Shown here piece by piece: positions 41,340-50,678 of a stretch of 64,000 nucleotides of DNA. This DNA comes from Stenotrophomonas sp. 57. GTDB taxonomy: Bacteria; Pseudomonadota; Gammaproteobacteria; Xanthomonadales; Xanthomonadaceae. The first letter of the stretch is position 1, and every line of letters starts with the position of its first letter. The DNA is taken from contig NZ_CP127407.1 in assembly GCF_030291075.1 (NCBI RefSeq), forward strand, positions 3,160,001 to 3,224,000, written 5' to 3'. The position numbers and the translations under genes were made by a program. The notes beneath the pieces were generated by a model. It saw nothing but the letters and a program-made list of their open reading frames with translations, was not told where the DNA came from and did no database searches.

Positions 41340-42943
41340 AGAGCTTCGCCGCGCTCTACCAGCGTCTGGACCGCAGCACCGCCACGCTGGACAAGCGTGC
41401 GGCGCTGGTCGACTACTTCCGCCAGGCGCGCGCGCATGACGCGGCCTGGGCGCTGTACCTGCTCAGCGGCGGCAAGGTGGGCGGCGCACGCCGGAAGATC
41501 GCCGCCAGCGGCGAACTGCGCGCGTGGGTGAGCGAGGAATCGGGCCTGCCGCCATGGCTGGTGGAGGACAGCTATGCGCAGGTGGGCGACCTGGCCGAAA
41601 CGTTGACCCTGCTGCTGGATGATCCGGCGCAGGTTGCCCCCGACCGCCCGCTGGCCGACTGGATCGAACAGCACCTGCTGGCCGTCGCCAACCGGCCCGA
41701 GGAGGAACGCCGGGCCGCCGTGCTCGCGGGGTGGCGACAATTGCCGGCCAGCGAACGCCTGGTGTTCAACAAGCTGCTGACAGGCGCCCTGCGGGTGGGT
41801 GTCTCGCAACGCCTGGTACAGCAGGCACTGGCCGAATGGTCCGGCCTGGACATCGCACGCATTGCCCAGCGCATGCTCGGCGAGTGGGTGCCCTCGCCGG
41901 GCGTGCTGTCCCAGCTGTTGTCGCCGGGCGAGCTGCCATCGGACCGGCAGCAGCCCTACCCGTTCTTCCTCGCCTCGCCGCTCGAAGGCGATCCGGCCGA
42001 GCGCCTCGGGCCCATCGACGACTGGCTGCTGGAGTGGAAATGGGACGGCATCCGCCTGCAGCTGCTGCGCCGCCGTGGCGAGGTGGCGCTGTGGTCGCGC
42101 GGCGAGGAACGACTGGATGGCCGCTTTCCCGAGATCGAGCACGCAGCGCTGGCGCTGCCGGAGGGCTGCGTGCTGGACGGTGAGCTGCTGGCGTGGGACG
42201 AAGCAGGCAACCTGCCGCGCGCGTTCACTGCACTGCAGACCCGCATCCAGCGCCGCAAGCCGGGCGCGGCGACGTTGCGCAATACGCCGGTGCGCGTACT
42301 GGCGTACGATCTGCTGGAACGCAACAGCGAGGATCTGCGCGGGCTGCCGCTTCAGCAACGGCGTGCACAGTTGGCCGAGGTCATCGGTGCGCTGGATGAT
42401 GCGCGGATCCAGCTTTCGCCCGACGTCGCAGCAGACGACTGGCCGCAGGCCGCCGCGATGCGCGATGTTGCACGCGAACGCGGCGTGGAGGGGTTGATGC
42501 TGAAACGGCGCACGTCCTCCTACCAGAGCGGACGCCGCCGCGGCGACTGGTGGAAATGGAAGGTCGATCCGCTCACCCTCGATGCGGTGCTGCTGTACGC
42601 CCAGGCCGGCCATGGGCGGCGCAGCACGCTGTACACCGACTACACCTTCGGGGTCTGGGACGGCGACACGCTGGTGCCGGTCGCCAAGGCCTACTCGGGC
42701 CTGGATGACAAGGATATCCTCGCGCTCGACCGCTGGATCCGCGCCAATACCCGCGAGCGCTTCGGCCCGGTGCGCAGCGTGCGTGCCGAGCAGGTGTTTG
42801 AGCTGGGCTTCGAGGCGGTCAACCGCAGCTCACGGCACAAGTCGGGCATCGCCGTGCGCTTTCCACGCATCCTGCGCTGGCGCCACGACAAGCCGGCCAG
42901 CGAAGCCGACCAGCTCGCCGCCCTGCAGGCCCTGGCGCGATGA
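41336..42943 (+). CDS. ATP-dependent DNA ligase of repair cassette
   Basis: 535 aa. Adenylation lysine K235 lies in LEWKWDGIRLQLL (motif I), with motif III-like AYDLLERNSEDLRG, motif IV EGLMLKRRTSSY and motif V WWKWKVDPLTLDAVLLYAQ. An N-terminal helical DNA-binding domain covers about residues 1-200 and a C-terminal OB domain ends the protein. It seals nicks using ATP, in addition to the housekeeping NAD ligase expected elsewhere. Overlaps at both ends (ATGA) show tight coupling with the exonuclease and helicase genes. Confidence 0.95.
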   Translation: MKSFAALYQRLDRSTATLDKRAALVDYFRQARAHDAAWALYLLSGGKVGGARRKIAASGELRAWVSEESGLPPWLVEDSYAQVGDLAETLTLLLDDPAQVAPDRPLADWIEQHLLAVANRPEEERRAAVLAGWRQLPASERLVFNKLLTGALRVGVSQRLVQQALAEWSGLDIARIAQRMLGEWVPSPGVLSQLLSPGELPSDRQQPYPFFLASPLEGDPAERLGPIDDWLLEWKWDGIRLQLLRRRGEVALWSRGEERLDGRFPEIEHAALALPEGCVLDGELLAWDEAGNLPRAFTALQTRIQRRKPGAATLRNTPVRVLAYDLLERNSEDLRGLPLQQRRAQLAEVIGALDDARIQLSPDVAADDWPQAAAMRDVARERGVEGLMLKRRTSSYQSGRRRGDWWKWKVDPLTLDAVLLYAQAGHGRRSTLYTDYTFGVWDGDTLVPVAKAYSGLDDKDILALDRWIRANTRERFGPVRSVRAEQVFELGFEAVNRSSRHKSGIAVRFPRILRWRHDKPASEADQLAALQALAR

Positions 42944-45399
42944 CGCGCAGCCAGGCGCTGCGCCGGCTGGAAGACTGGTTCGCCGGTCGCGGCTGGCGTT
43001 CGCTGCCGTTCCAGCGCGCGATGTGGCGTCACTATCTCGCTGGCGAATCCGGCTTGCTGCATACGCCTACGGGCAGCGGCAAGACACTGGCGATGTTCGG
43101 TGGGCCGCTGCTGCAGGCGATGATCGATCCGCCACCGCCACTCCGCCGCGCCAGTGCAGTGCGGCCACTGCAGGTGCTGTGGGTGACGCCGCTGCGCGCA
43201 CTGGCCAGCGACACCGCGCGCGCGCTGCAGACGGTGGTCGATGGACTGGGGCTGGGCTGGCGGGTCGGCCTGCGCAGCGGCGATGCCAGCAGCCGCGAGC
43301 GACGACAGGCACGCGAGGGCCGCGTCGACGTGCTGGTGACCACGCCGGAATCGCTGGCGCTGCTGCTGAGCTATCCCGATACGCTGCCCCGCATGCGCCA
43401 GCTCCGCTGTGTAGTGGTGGACGAATGGCACGAACTGCTGGGCAACAAGCGTGGGGTGCTGCTGCAGTTGAACCTGGCCGTGCTGCGCGAAGCCGCCCCT
43501 TCGTTGCAGCTGTGGGGCCTGTCGGCCACGCTGGGCAATCTGCCCCAGGCCCGCGACGTGCTGCTGCCTGACCAGCCGGATGCACCGATCGTGCAGGGCG
43601 TTCGCCCGCGCGCGATCAGCGTGCGCAGCCTGCTGCCGGAACCCGGCGAACGTTTTCCGTGGGCCGGGCACCTGGGGCTGGCACAGCTGTCGCGCGTGCT
43701 GGATGCGCTGATGCAGGCGCGCAGCAGCCTGCTGTTCACCAATACCCGGGCGCAGGCCGAACTGTGGCACCAGGCATTGGCGGCGGTCTGGCCGGAAGCC
43801 CCCGATACGCTGGCACTGCATCACGGCTCGCTGGACCCGGCACTGCGCCAACAGGTGGAGGACGGCCTGCGCGCGGGCACGCTGCGTTGCGTCGTCGCCA
43901 CGTCCAGCCTCGACCTGGGCGTCGACTTCCCGGAGGTCGACCAGGTGCTGCAGCTGGGTAGCCCGAAGGGCGTTGCCCGGCTGCGCCAGCGTGCCGGGCG
44001 TGCACGCCACCGCCCCGGCGCCCGCGGCGCCATCCTGTGCATCCCCAGCCATGCGCTGGAGCTGGCCGAGTACGCCGCCGTGCGCCGTGCACTGGCCGAA
44101 GGCGTGGTCGAAGCACGCAGGCCGCCGACGCTGTCGCTGGATGTGCTGGCCCAACATGCGGTCAGCCGCGCACTGGCCGGCGGCTTCGACGGTGACGCGC
44201 TGCTGGCGCAGGTGCGGCGTACGCATGCCTTCGCGTCGCTCGGCGATGCCTCATGGCAGGCCGTGCTGACGTTCATCGTGCAAGGCGGCCAGGCCCTGGC
44301 CCAGTACCCCGATTTCCACAAAGTCGTGCGTGACGCCGATGGCTGCTACCGCATGCACGATCGTCGGCAGGCGCTGCGGCACCGGTTGTCGATCGGAACC
44401 ATCAGCAGCGATGGCAGCGTGCGCGTGCAGTTCCTGCGTGGAGGCGGCCTGGGCGCAGTGGAAGAACAGTTCGCCAGCCGCCTGCGTCGCGGCGACCGCT
44501 TCCAGTTCGCAGGGCGCCTGCTGGAACTGGTGCAGCTGCGCGACATGACTGCGTTCGTGCGGCTGGCACGCGGGCGCGGTGACGGTGTGGTGCCGCGCTG
44601 GCAAGGGGGCCAGCTGCCGTTGTCGATGGCGCTCGGCCGCGAACTGGAAGCGGTACTGTCCGGTCGCGATGACAGCGCGGAATCACGCTGGCTGGCGCCC
44701 CTGCTGGCACTGCAGGCACGCCTGTCCGCACGCCCCGGTGCGGATCATCTGCTGCTGGAAGACGTGAGGCGCCGCGACGGCCAGTTCCTGTTCGTCTATC
44801 CCTTTGCCGGCCGCCACTTGCACGAAGCGTTGGCGGCACTGTTGGCGCTGCGCTGCACCCGCCAGCAACGCAACAGCATCGGCTATGCGGTGAACGATCA
44901 CGGCCTGGTGCTGGCACCGGCGCAGACCATCGATCTGGATGCGGCGCAGTGGCGCGCGTTGTTCAGCAACGACCAGTTGCTGGATGATCTGCGCGCGGCG
45001 GTGAACCTGGGCGAGCTGGCGCGACGCCAGTTCCGTGGCATCGCGCGCGTGGCGGGCCTGCTGGTACCCAGCCTGCCCGGAGGCATGCCACGGTCACTGC
45101 GCCAGCTGCAGGCGTCCGCAGGCCTGCTGTACGACGTGCTGCGCGAACACGATCCGGATCACCTGCTGCTGGCGCTGGCGGAACGTGAAGTGCTGTACGA
45201 CAGCCTCGACCTGCCGGGCCTGCAGCAGGTACTGGAGCGCATCGGCACGCAACGGTTGTCGGTGCAGCGCCCTTCCTCACTCACGCCACTGGGCTTTCCA
45301 CTGTGGGCCGAACGCCTGCGCGGCCAGTTCAGCAACGAAGACTGGCGTACACGCGTACAACGCGCGGCGCAGCAGCTGGAGCGCCGCCATGGCCGATGA
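42940..45399 (+). CDS. Ligase-associated DEXH helicase (Lhr-Core type)
   Basis: 819 aa. Walker A Lys48 lies in HTPTGSGKTLAMFGG and the Walker B/DEXH box is DEWH at 161-164. Motif III SATLGN and motif VI QRAGRARHR are present, followed by the winged-helix and Lhr-specific domains. It is the Lhr-Core helicase of the four-gene repair cluster, a 3'-5' ATP-driven translocase on single-stranded DNA in studied homologues. It overlaps the ligase gene by 4 bp and the PdeM gene by 11 bp. Confidence 0.93.
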   Translation: MTRSQALRRLEDWFAGRGWRSLPFQRAMWRHYLAGESGLLHTPTGSGKTLAMFGGPLLQAMIDPPPPLRRASAVRPLQVLWVTPLRALASDTARALQTVVDGLGLGWRVGLRSGDASSRERRQAREGRVDVLVTTPESLALLLSYPDTLPRMRQLRCVVVDEWHELLGNKRGVLLQLNLAVLREAAPSLQLWGLSATLGNLPQARDVLLPDQPDAPIVQGVRPRAISVRSLLPEPGERFPWAGHLGLAQLSRVLDALMQARSSLLFTNTRAQAELWHQALAAVWPEAPDTLALHHGSLDPALRQQVEDGLRAGTLRCVVATSSLDLGVDFPEVDQVLQLGSPKGVARLRQRAGRARHRPGARGAILCIPSHALELAEYAAVRRALAEGVVEARRPPTLSLDVLAQHAVSRALAGGFDGDALLAQVRRTHAFASLGDASWQAVLTFIVQGGQALAQYPDFHKVVRDADGCYRMHDRRQALRHRLSIGTISSDGSVRVQFLRGGGLGAVEEQFASRLRRGDRFQFAGRLLELVQLRDMTAFVRLARGRGDGVVPRWQGGQLPLSMALGRELEAVLSGRDDSAESRWLAPLLALQARLSARPGADHLLLEDVRRRDGQFLFVYPFAGRHLHEALAALLALRCTRQQRNSIGYAVNDHGLVLAPAQTIDLDAAQWRALFSNDQLLDDLRAAVNLGELARRQFRGIARVAGLLVPSLPGGMPRSLRQLQASAGLLYDVLREHDPDHLLLALAEREVLYDSLDLPGLQQVLERIGTQRLSVQRPSSLTPLGFPLWAERLRGQFSNEDWRTRVQRAAQQLERRHGR

Positions 45400-46030
45400 A
45401 CTGCCGCTGCGGCTTGCCGGAGAGTCCGTGGTTCTGCTGGGCGCGCGTGCGCTGTACTGGCCCGCGCGGCAGGCACTGCTGATCGCAGACCTGCACCTTG
45501 GCAAGGCCGATGTATTCCGACGTGCCGGCATCGCGCTGCCCAGCGGCGGCACCGGCGAAGACCTGCAACGCCTGCAGCGGCTTCTGGACCTGCATGCCTG
45601 CCGCGAACTGTGGATCCTGGGCGACATCCTGCATGGACCGGCGCATCGCGCCGCGTGGTACCAGCAGTGGCTGGGATGGCGCGAACGCAACGCATCGCTG
45701 GACGTACACGTCATTCGCGGCAACCACGACCGGCAGCTGCCGCATGCACAGCTGCAGGTTCAGATCCACGATGACGTACAGCTGCCACCGTTCCTGCTTC
45801 GCCATGAGCCGGCGCCCGATGCAGCGTTGCACGTGATCGCAGGACATCTGCATCCGCAGATCGCTCTGGCGCCCTTGCGAAGGCGCTTCCCCGCATTCTG
45901 GTTGCGTGACCGGACGACGATCCTGCCGGCGTTCTCCGCATTCACTGCCGGAATCGTGCCTGTGCCCGCTCGCGGCGAACAGATGGTCGCCTGCGTGGAA
46001 AGCGGCTTGGTGGAACTGCCGGTCGCCTGA
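45389..46030 (+). CDS. pdeM: Ligase-associated phosphoesterase PdeM
   Basis: 213 aa. The calcineurin-like metal-binding motifs are complete: DLH at 34-36, GD at 78-79 (WILGDILHG), GNHD at 111-114, His139, and GHLHP starting at 152. Homologues (MPE) are manganese-dependent DNA endonuclease/phosphodiesterases found in the same gene cluster. Last gene of the operon; the ATG lies inside the helicase gene. Confidence 0.92.
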   Translation: MADELPLRLAGESVVLLGARALYWPARQALLIADLHLGKADVFRRAGIALPSGGTGEDLQRLQRLLDLHACRELWILGDILHGPAHRAAWYQQWLGWRERNASLDVHVIRGNHDRQLPHAQLQVQIHDDVQLPPFLLRHEPAPDAALHVIAGHLHPQIALAPLRRRFPAFWLRDRTTILPAFSAFTAGIVPVPARGEQMVACVESGLVELPVA

Positions 46031-46031
46031 C

Positions 46032-46301
46032 TCAGGCCGGGCGGATGTCCAGCTGCGGCATCAGCTGGAAATCGGGCGTGTCATCCTCGCGCCGGCGCGG
46101 CAGGGACTGGACCGTCGCCAGCATCTCCTGCGCGCAGGTGCGGATGCGTGCGTGGTGTTCCGGTGACGCATGGCTGATCAGGCTGCCAACGTGGAACTCG
46201 AACACGTCTTCCAGTACGTCGGGCTGGTCCTCGTGCAGCATCTGCAGCAGGCCGCGCAGCTTGCAGATTTCCGATTCCAGCTCCTGGACCGCGAACAACA
46301 T
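46032..46301 (-). CDS. 89-aa acidic protein of unknown function
   Basis: 89 aa (MLFAVQELESEICKLRGLLQ at the N-terminus, ending MPQLDIRPA). The first 30 residues look like a short coiled coil; the rest is helical with FHVGSLISHASPEHHARI. A strong GAGGAGG site lies five bases before the ATG, supporting the gene and this start over a longer ORF. No family recognised. It converges on the repair operon with 1 bp between stops. Confidence 0.65.
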   Translation of the reverse strand: MLFAVQELESEICKLRGLLQMLHEDQPDVLEDVFEFHVGSLISHASPEHHARIRTCAQEMLATVQSLPRRREDDTPDFQLMPQLDIRPA

Positions 46302-46481
46302 GGCATCCTCCTCTTCAACATCAGGCGGCACGTCCGGGCCGCAACAGGCCGCAACGGCAGCGCAGCCCGGGCCACGCGCGATGTTGATCACGGAAAGGAA
46401 AACGGGCGACGCGCGATCGCGTGCAACCTACTTCTCGCACACCTGCGGTGAGGCAACCGTTAATTCACGTGACGGCATGCT

Positions 46482-47747
46482 TCACGCACTGGCGGTGATC
46501 GCGCTGATGCGAGGCGTCGCCACCATCGCCATTGCGTCGACAAAGGCCGGTTGCAATGCGAGCGCACCGAACCAGCCATGCTGCGTGCCACTGAGCACAC
46601 GCAGCATGTGGCCACGGCCTCCGGGCAGGCGCCCCATCGGGCCCAGCAGCACATCGCGCGCCTTCGCCCAAGCGTCGCGGTCGGACTGGAACAGCGGCGT
46701 CAACCAACGGCTCCAGCGCTGGTAGACCGCAACGTGTGCCCTGCGTTGCGCCTGATACGCCTGCAACGCTTCGGCACCACCGCCATGCGTGCGAACGGCA
46801 TCGCGCAATGCCAACGCATCGAGCAGTGCCATGTTCACGCCCTGCCCCAGTTGCGGGCTCATCGCGTGCGCGGCATCGCCTGCCAGCACCATGCGGCCCT
46901 GGTGCCAACGCGTCATCACTGCATCGCGATAGACCGCGCGCGCCAGCTGGCCGGCATCGCGCAAGTGGGTGAAGCGCGCGCTGGCCTGCGGCCACAGTGC
47001 ATGCAGCTCGTCCAGCCAAGGCGTCATGCCATCGGCCTGCCAGCGCTCGAAATCAGCACGTGGCAGGCTCCAGAAGAAGCTCAGGCGCGGCGTGTCATCG
47101 CCCGGGCGCGTACCAACCGGCAGCAGGCCAATCATCTTGCGCGCGGCCACGTAGCGCTGCCGCAGCTCCTGCACGTGCGGCCAGTCTTCGGCCGGCAACA
47201 GGCACCACAGCGCTCCCCACGGATACACGCGATCCAGCCCGGCACCACCGGCGATCGTGCCGCGCAGCGTAGAAGCCGCGCCATCGGCGGCCACCACCAG
47301 ATCGAACGGGCCGTGCATGCGGCCTTCACTGTCGCGCAGGCGGCCCTGCCCAGCGTCCACCGCCGTGATGGTGACGCCCGCATGCAGATGGCCTGCGCCC
47401 GCGCGCGCCTGATCCAGCAGCGAGAACAATGCGCCCCGCTGCATGCCCAGGCCATGCAGGCGCGCATCCAGGCCGTCGTAGCGCATGTCCATCACCGCGC
47501 GCTCGCACGGCGTGTCGCCATACAGGCGGTGCACCGGCGCGGCATACGCGCGCACCGCATCCAGCAGGCCCATCTGCCACAGCACCTGCAGGCCGCTGGG
47601 CTGCAGCAGGAAGCCGGCGCCCACCGGCCCCGGCGTGGGCACGCGTTCGAAGATCTCCACCTCGTGGCCATCACGGGTGAGCAGGATGGACACTGCCTGT
47701 CCAGCGGTGCCGTAGCCGATCACGGCGATGCGCAGTCGTTCCGTCAT
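46482..47747 (-). CDS. FAD-dependent monooxygenase
   Basis: 421 aa. The dinucleotide-binding motif GYGTAG occurs at residues 11-16 after IAVI. The DG motif is DLVVAADGAASTLRG, and the second FAD motif is LAGDAAHAMSPQLGQGVNMAL. This is the PHBH/UbiH-like group A flavin monooxygenase family; the aromatic substrate cannot be predicted. The start was moved to ATG 47747 (TERLRIAVIG) because the upstream extension is unrelated. It stands alone upstream of a 180-bp gap, separated from the csp gene by a strong terminator. Confidence 0.87.
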   Translation of the reverse strand: MTERLRIAVIGYGTAGQAVSILLTRDGHEVEIFERVPTPGPVGAGFLLQPSGLQVLWQMGLLDAVRAYAAPVHRLYGDTPCERAVMDMRYDGLDARLHGLGMQRGALFSLLDQARAGAGHLHAGVTITAVDAGQGRLRDSEGRMHGPFDLVVAADGAASTLRGTIAGGAGLDRVYPWGALWCLLPAEDWPHVQELRQRYVAARKMIGLLPVGTRPGDDTPRLSFFWSLPRADFERWQADGMTPWLDELHALWPQASARFTHLRDAGQLARAVYRDAVMTRWHQGRMVLAGDAAHAMSPQLGQGVNMALLDALALRDAVRTHGGGAEALQAYQAQRRAHVAVYQRWSRWLTPLFQSDRDAWAKARDVLLGPMGRLPGGRGHMLRVLSGTQHGWFGALALQPAFVDAMAMVATPRISAITASA

Positions 47748-47802
47748 GACTGCATTGTGCCCGAGGCGGGTGGATCGTGAACGGGCCGCGGGCATGCCGC
47801 GC

Positions 47803-47830
47803 AAAAAAAACCCCGCCGGAGCGGGGTTTT
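47803..47830. terminator. Bidirectional rho-independent terminator
   Basis: AAAAAAAACCCCGC / GCGGGGTTTT with a short loop and both an A-run and T-run, 20 bp after the end of the csp gene (minus strand). Confidence 0.9.
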
Positions 47831-47849
47831 CAACGCACTGTCGAGTGGA

Positions 47850-48056
47850 TCACTCGGCCGGCGTGATGTTCGAAGCCTGGGCGCCCTTCGGGCCCTGGGT
47901 CACGTCATAGGTGACACGCTGGCCTTCCTGCAGGCTGCGGAAGCCCTTGGAGTTGATGGCGGAGAAGTGCGCGAACACGTCGGCGCTGCCATCCTCCGGC
48001 GAGATGAAGCCAAATCCCTTGGCGTCGTTGAACCACTTGACGGTACCGTTCGGCAT
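47850..48056 (-). CDS. CspA-family cold-shock protein
   Basis: 68 aa, a single cold-shock domain: [16 protein letters not shown] with RNP-1 KGFGFI (residues 13-18) and RNP-2 VFAHF (27-31). It binds single-stranded RNA/DNA as an RNA chaperone. The ATG lies about 88 bp below the next gene's stop, leaving a long leader, as is common for temperature-regulated csp mRNAs; the inducer is not known here. The only A/G-rich site (AAGG) is about 12 bases from the ATG. Confidence 0.93.
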   Translation of the reverse strand: MPNGTVKWFNDAKGFGFISPEDGSADVFAHFSAINSKGFRSLQEGQRVTYDVTQGPKGAQASNITPAE

Positions 48057-48144
48057 GGTGATGCGAGACCTTATGCAATGAATGGGTGGTGTACGCTGAA
48101 CCCGCGCACAAGCTGAGTATGCAAAGCTTGCTCGGGGAAGACAA

Positions 48145-48891
48145 TCACCCCCGTGCCAATTCGCCCACCAGTTCCGGAAGTCCGTTGCTGGCCGCCTGCA
48201 CGTTGGCCAGCACTTCGGCCATCGTAATCTCCTCGCCATCACCGCAGCCCGCCGCCCAGTTGGCAATGATCGCCAGGCAGGCGTAATCCAGGCCCAGCTC
48301 CCGTGCCAGCGCCGCTTCGGGCATGCCGGTCATGCCCACCAGGTCGCAGCCGTCACGACGCATGCGGGCGATTTCAGCGATGGTTTCCAGGCGCGGGCCC
48401 TGCGTTGCGCCGTAGCAGCCACCGTCACGGACCGTGACACCGGTCACTTTGGCCGCTGCCAGGATTTTGCTGCGCAGCATGGGCGTGTAGGGGTGGCCGA
48501 AATCGACGTGGACCACGTCGGTGCCTTCTTCTTCACAGATGGTGCTGATGCGGCCCCAGGTGTAGTCGATGATCTGGTCCGGGCAGGCCAGCACGCGCGG
48601 ACCAAAGTGTTCGGTGATGCCGCCGACCGTGTTCAGTGCCAGCACGCGCTGCGCGCCCAGCTGCTGCAGCGCGGCCAGGTTGGCGCGGTAGTTGATCTTG
48701 TGCGGCGGCAGCGAGTGGCCTTCACCATGGCGCGCCAGGAAGGCGACGCGATGACCCAGCAGCGTGCCCACGCGCACCGGGCCGGACGGGCGGCCAAAGC
48801 GCGTATCGACCTCGTGGGTCTGCACGTCGTCGAGCTTGGCCAGGTTGTAGACACCGGTACCGCCGATCACGGCCAGGGCAATTTCTTGCAT
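48145..48891 (-). CDS. S-methyl-5'-thioinosine phosphorylase (MTAP/PNP family)
   Basis: 248 aa. The phosphate-binding start [14 protein letters not shown], the substrate block [19 protein letters not shown], and [20 protein letters not shown] identify the PNP/MTAP family. The purine-site loop reads IIANWAAG, with Asn where MTA phosphorylases have Asp (TDYD), which favours a 6-oxopurine such as methylthioinosine, as in Pseudomonas PA3004. It releases hypoxanthine, which the adjacent Hpt can salvage. The start has GGAG eight bases upstream. Confidence 0.88.
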   Translation of the reverse strand: MQEIALAVIGGTGVYNLAKLDDVQTHEVDTRFGRPSGPVRVGTLLGHRVAFLARHGEGHSLPPHKINYRANLAALQQLGAQRVLALNTVGGITEHFGPRVLACPDQIIDYTWGRISTICEEEGTDVVHVDFGHPYTPMLRSKILAAAKVTGVTVRDGGCYGATQGPRLETIAEIARMRRDGCDLVGMTGMPEAALARELGLDYACLAIIANWAAGCGDGEEITMAEVLANVQAASNGLPELVGELARG

Positions 48892-48972
48892 TCGAAGCAC
48901 TCCATGAAAAGACGAACGCCGGCACCCGAGGATGCCGGCGGTGGAAAGGACGCGCCGCGGGCGGCTGCGCCG

Positions 48973-49527
48973 TTATTCCTTCATTGCGTAGATGGCCGGC
49001 ACACAGCGCAGGGTTTCATTGACGTCCATGCCGAAGCCGAACACGTAGCGGTCCGGCAGTTCGATGCCGGCATAGTCGGCGGTCACGTCCGGCAGCGCGC
49101 GGTCGTGCTTCTTCACCGTCATCGCGGCGATGCGCACGTCGGTCGCGCCCTGCTCCAGGCACCAGGTGCGCACGCCCTGCAGGGTGTAGCCCTCGTCGAG
49201 GATGTCATCGACCAGCAGCACGCGGCGGCCGAACAGCGAAGTGGCCGGCTTGTGCTTCCAGACCAGGTCGCCGCCGGTGGTTTCGCCACGGTAGCGGGTG
49301 GCGTGCAGGTAATCGAACTGCACGTCCTGGCCGCGTGCGCCCAGTTCCAGCGCCAGCTGGCCGGCAAAGGGCAACGCACCGTGCATGATCGACAGGAACA
49401 GCGGCACCTCGCCCTTGTAATCGCGCGCGATGGCGTCGGCGATACCGGCGATGGCCTTGTCGATGGTGGGACGGTCGACCAGCAGGTCAGCCTGGGCCAG
49501 GGCCTGGGAAATGGTGAGGTTGGGCAT
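48973..49527 (-). CDS. hpt: Hypoxanthine-guanine phosphoribosyltransferase
   Basis: 184 aa. The PRPP-binding motif is VLLVDDILDEGYTL (residues about 103-116), with the flexible loop region before it and VFGFGMDVNETLR near the end. It converts hypoxanthine or guanine plus PRPP to IMP or GMP. It lies between nagZ (1-bp overlap) and the methylthioinosine phosphorylase (81-bp gap), linking methylthioinosine breakdown to IMP. Confidence 0.93.
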   Translation of the reverse strand: MPNLTISQALAQADLLVDRPTIDKAIAGIADAIARDYKGEVPLFLSIMHGALPFAGQLALELGARGQDVQFDYLHATRYRGETTGGDLVWKHKPATSLFGRRVLLVDDILDEGYTLQGVRTWCLEQGATDVRIAAMTVKKHDRALPDVTADYAGIELPDRYVFGFGMDVNETLRCVPAIYAMKE

Positions 49528-50534
49528 CAGACGGTTCTTCCAAGGGTTTCAAGCAGACGGGATTGAGTGTCGCCATGGCGGACATCGGCCAGCAGGCCGT
49601 CCCAGCCAAGCGCGCCGCGGCCGAGAAGGCCCAGCAGCGCAGCGGTATTGAGTGAGCGCCCCTGCACCGCGTGCAGGGCTTCATCGACCAGCTCCGGGTG
49701 GCAGACCAGCACCACGTCGCAGCCGGCGTCCAGATGGGCGTGCACGCGCGCGGAAACACCGCCGGCGCGGTGCGAGGCGGCCATGCCGATGTCGTCAGAG
49801 AACACCACGCCACGGAAGCCGAGTTCGCCACGCAGGATGTCCTGGATCCAGCGCGGCGAATAGCCCGCCGGTTCCGGCGCTACCTGGGGGTAGATCACGT
49901 GCGCCATCATCACTGCATCGGCACCGGCGGCGATGCCGGCCTGGAACGGCACCAGGTCCTGCGCACGCAGTTCGTCCAGCGCGCGCGGGTCGATCGCGGT
50001 ATCGACGTGGGTGTCTTCGAGCACGGTGCCGTGGCCGGGGAAATGCTTGAGCGTGGCGGCCATGCCGACCGCGTGCATGCCGCGCACATAGGCGGCGGTG
50101 AACGCGGCCACCACCTGCGGGTCTTCACTGAAGGCACGGTTGCCGATGGCGCGGTTGCCGCGGCCGAGATCGACCACCGGGGCGAAGCTCAGGTCCAGGC
50201 CGCTGGCGCGCACCTCGCTGGCCATCAGCCAGGCGTGCTGTTCGGCCAGTGCCAAGGCCTGCTGCGGGTCGGTGGCGTACAGCGCACCGATGTCCTGCAG
50301 CGGCGGCAGATCGCTGTAACCCTCGCGGAAACGCTGCACGCGGCCGCCTTCCTGGTCCACGCAGATCAGCTGCGGGCGCGGCGCGGCGGCGCGGATGGCC
50401 GAACTCAGATCGGTCACCTGCTGGCGCGAGGCGAAGTTGCGCTTGAACAGCACCACTCCGGCCACGGCATCGTGCTGCAGCCAGTCACGTTCCTGGGCGG
50501 TCAGTTCGGTGCCGGCAACGCCGATCAGCAGCAT
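49527..50534 (-). CDS. nagZ: Beta-N-acetylhexosaminidase
   Basis: 335 aa, family GH3. The catalytic KHFPGHG loop spans residues 163-169, the acid/base dyad His176 and Asp174 is in EDTHVD, and the nucleophile Asp248 is in FSDDIGM, matching NagZ numbering. It removes GlcNAc from anhydro-muropeptides in the cytoplasm during peptidoglycan recycling; in S. maltophilia this pathway feeds AmpR-controlled beta-lactamase induction. Start at ATG 50534 (LLIGVAGTEL); the longer ORF is rejected. Its TGA shares a base with the hpt ATG. Confidence 0.95.
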   Translation of the reverse strand: MLLIGVAGTELTAQERDWLQHDAVAGVVLFKRNFASRQQVTDLSSAIRAAAPRPQLICVDQEGGRVQRFREGYSDLPPLQDIGALYATDPQQALALAEQHAWLMASEVRASGLDLSFAPVVDLGRGNRAIGNRAFSEDPQVVAAFTAAYVRGMHAVGMAATLKHFPGHGTVLEDTHVDTAIDPRALDELRAQDLVPFQAGIAAGADAVMMAHVIYPQVAPEPAGYSPRWIQDILRGELGFRGVVFSDDIGMAASHRAGGVSARVHAHLDAGCDVVLVCHPELVDEALHAVQGRSLNTAALLGLLGRGALGWDGLLADVRHGDTQSRLLETLGRTV

Positions 50535-50627
50535 GGTCGATCTCCACAACGCGCGCCCGCATGGCGCAGTGCCGCATTGTCGCAGAACCGGCCGACAGGC
50601 GCAGTGGTCAAGGCACAAGGAACGCGT

Positions 50628-50654
50628 GGGGTCTGACCCCGGGGTCGGATCCCC
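50628..50654. repeat. Short GGGGTC palindromes after the DsbA-family gene
   Basis: GGGGTCTGACCCC (50628-50640) is followed directly by GGGGTCGGATCCCC (50641-50654). They lie between the nagZ start and the DsbA-family stop (both minus strand) and resemble the GGGGTCAGA hairpins elsewhere. Confidence 0.5.
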
Positions 50655-50678
50655 GCAGGGGCCCTGCCCCCGCCCGGC

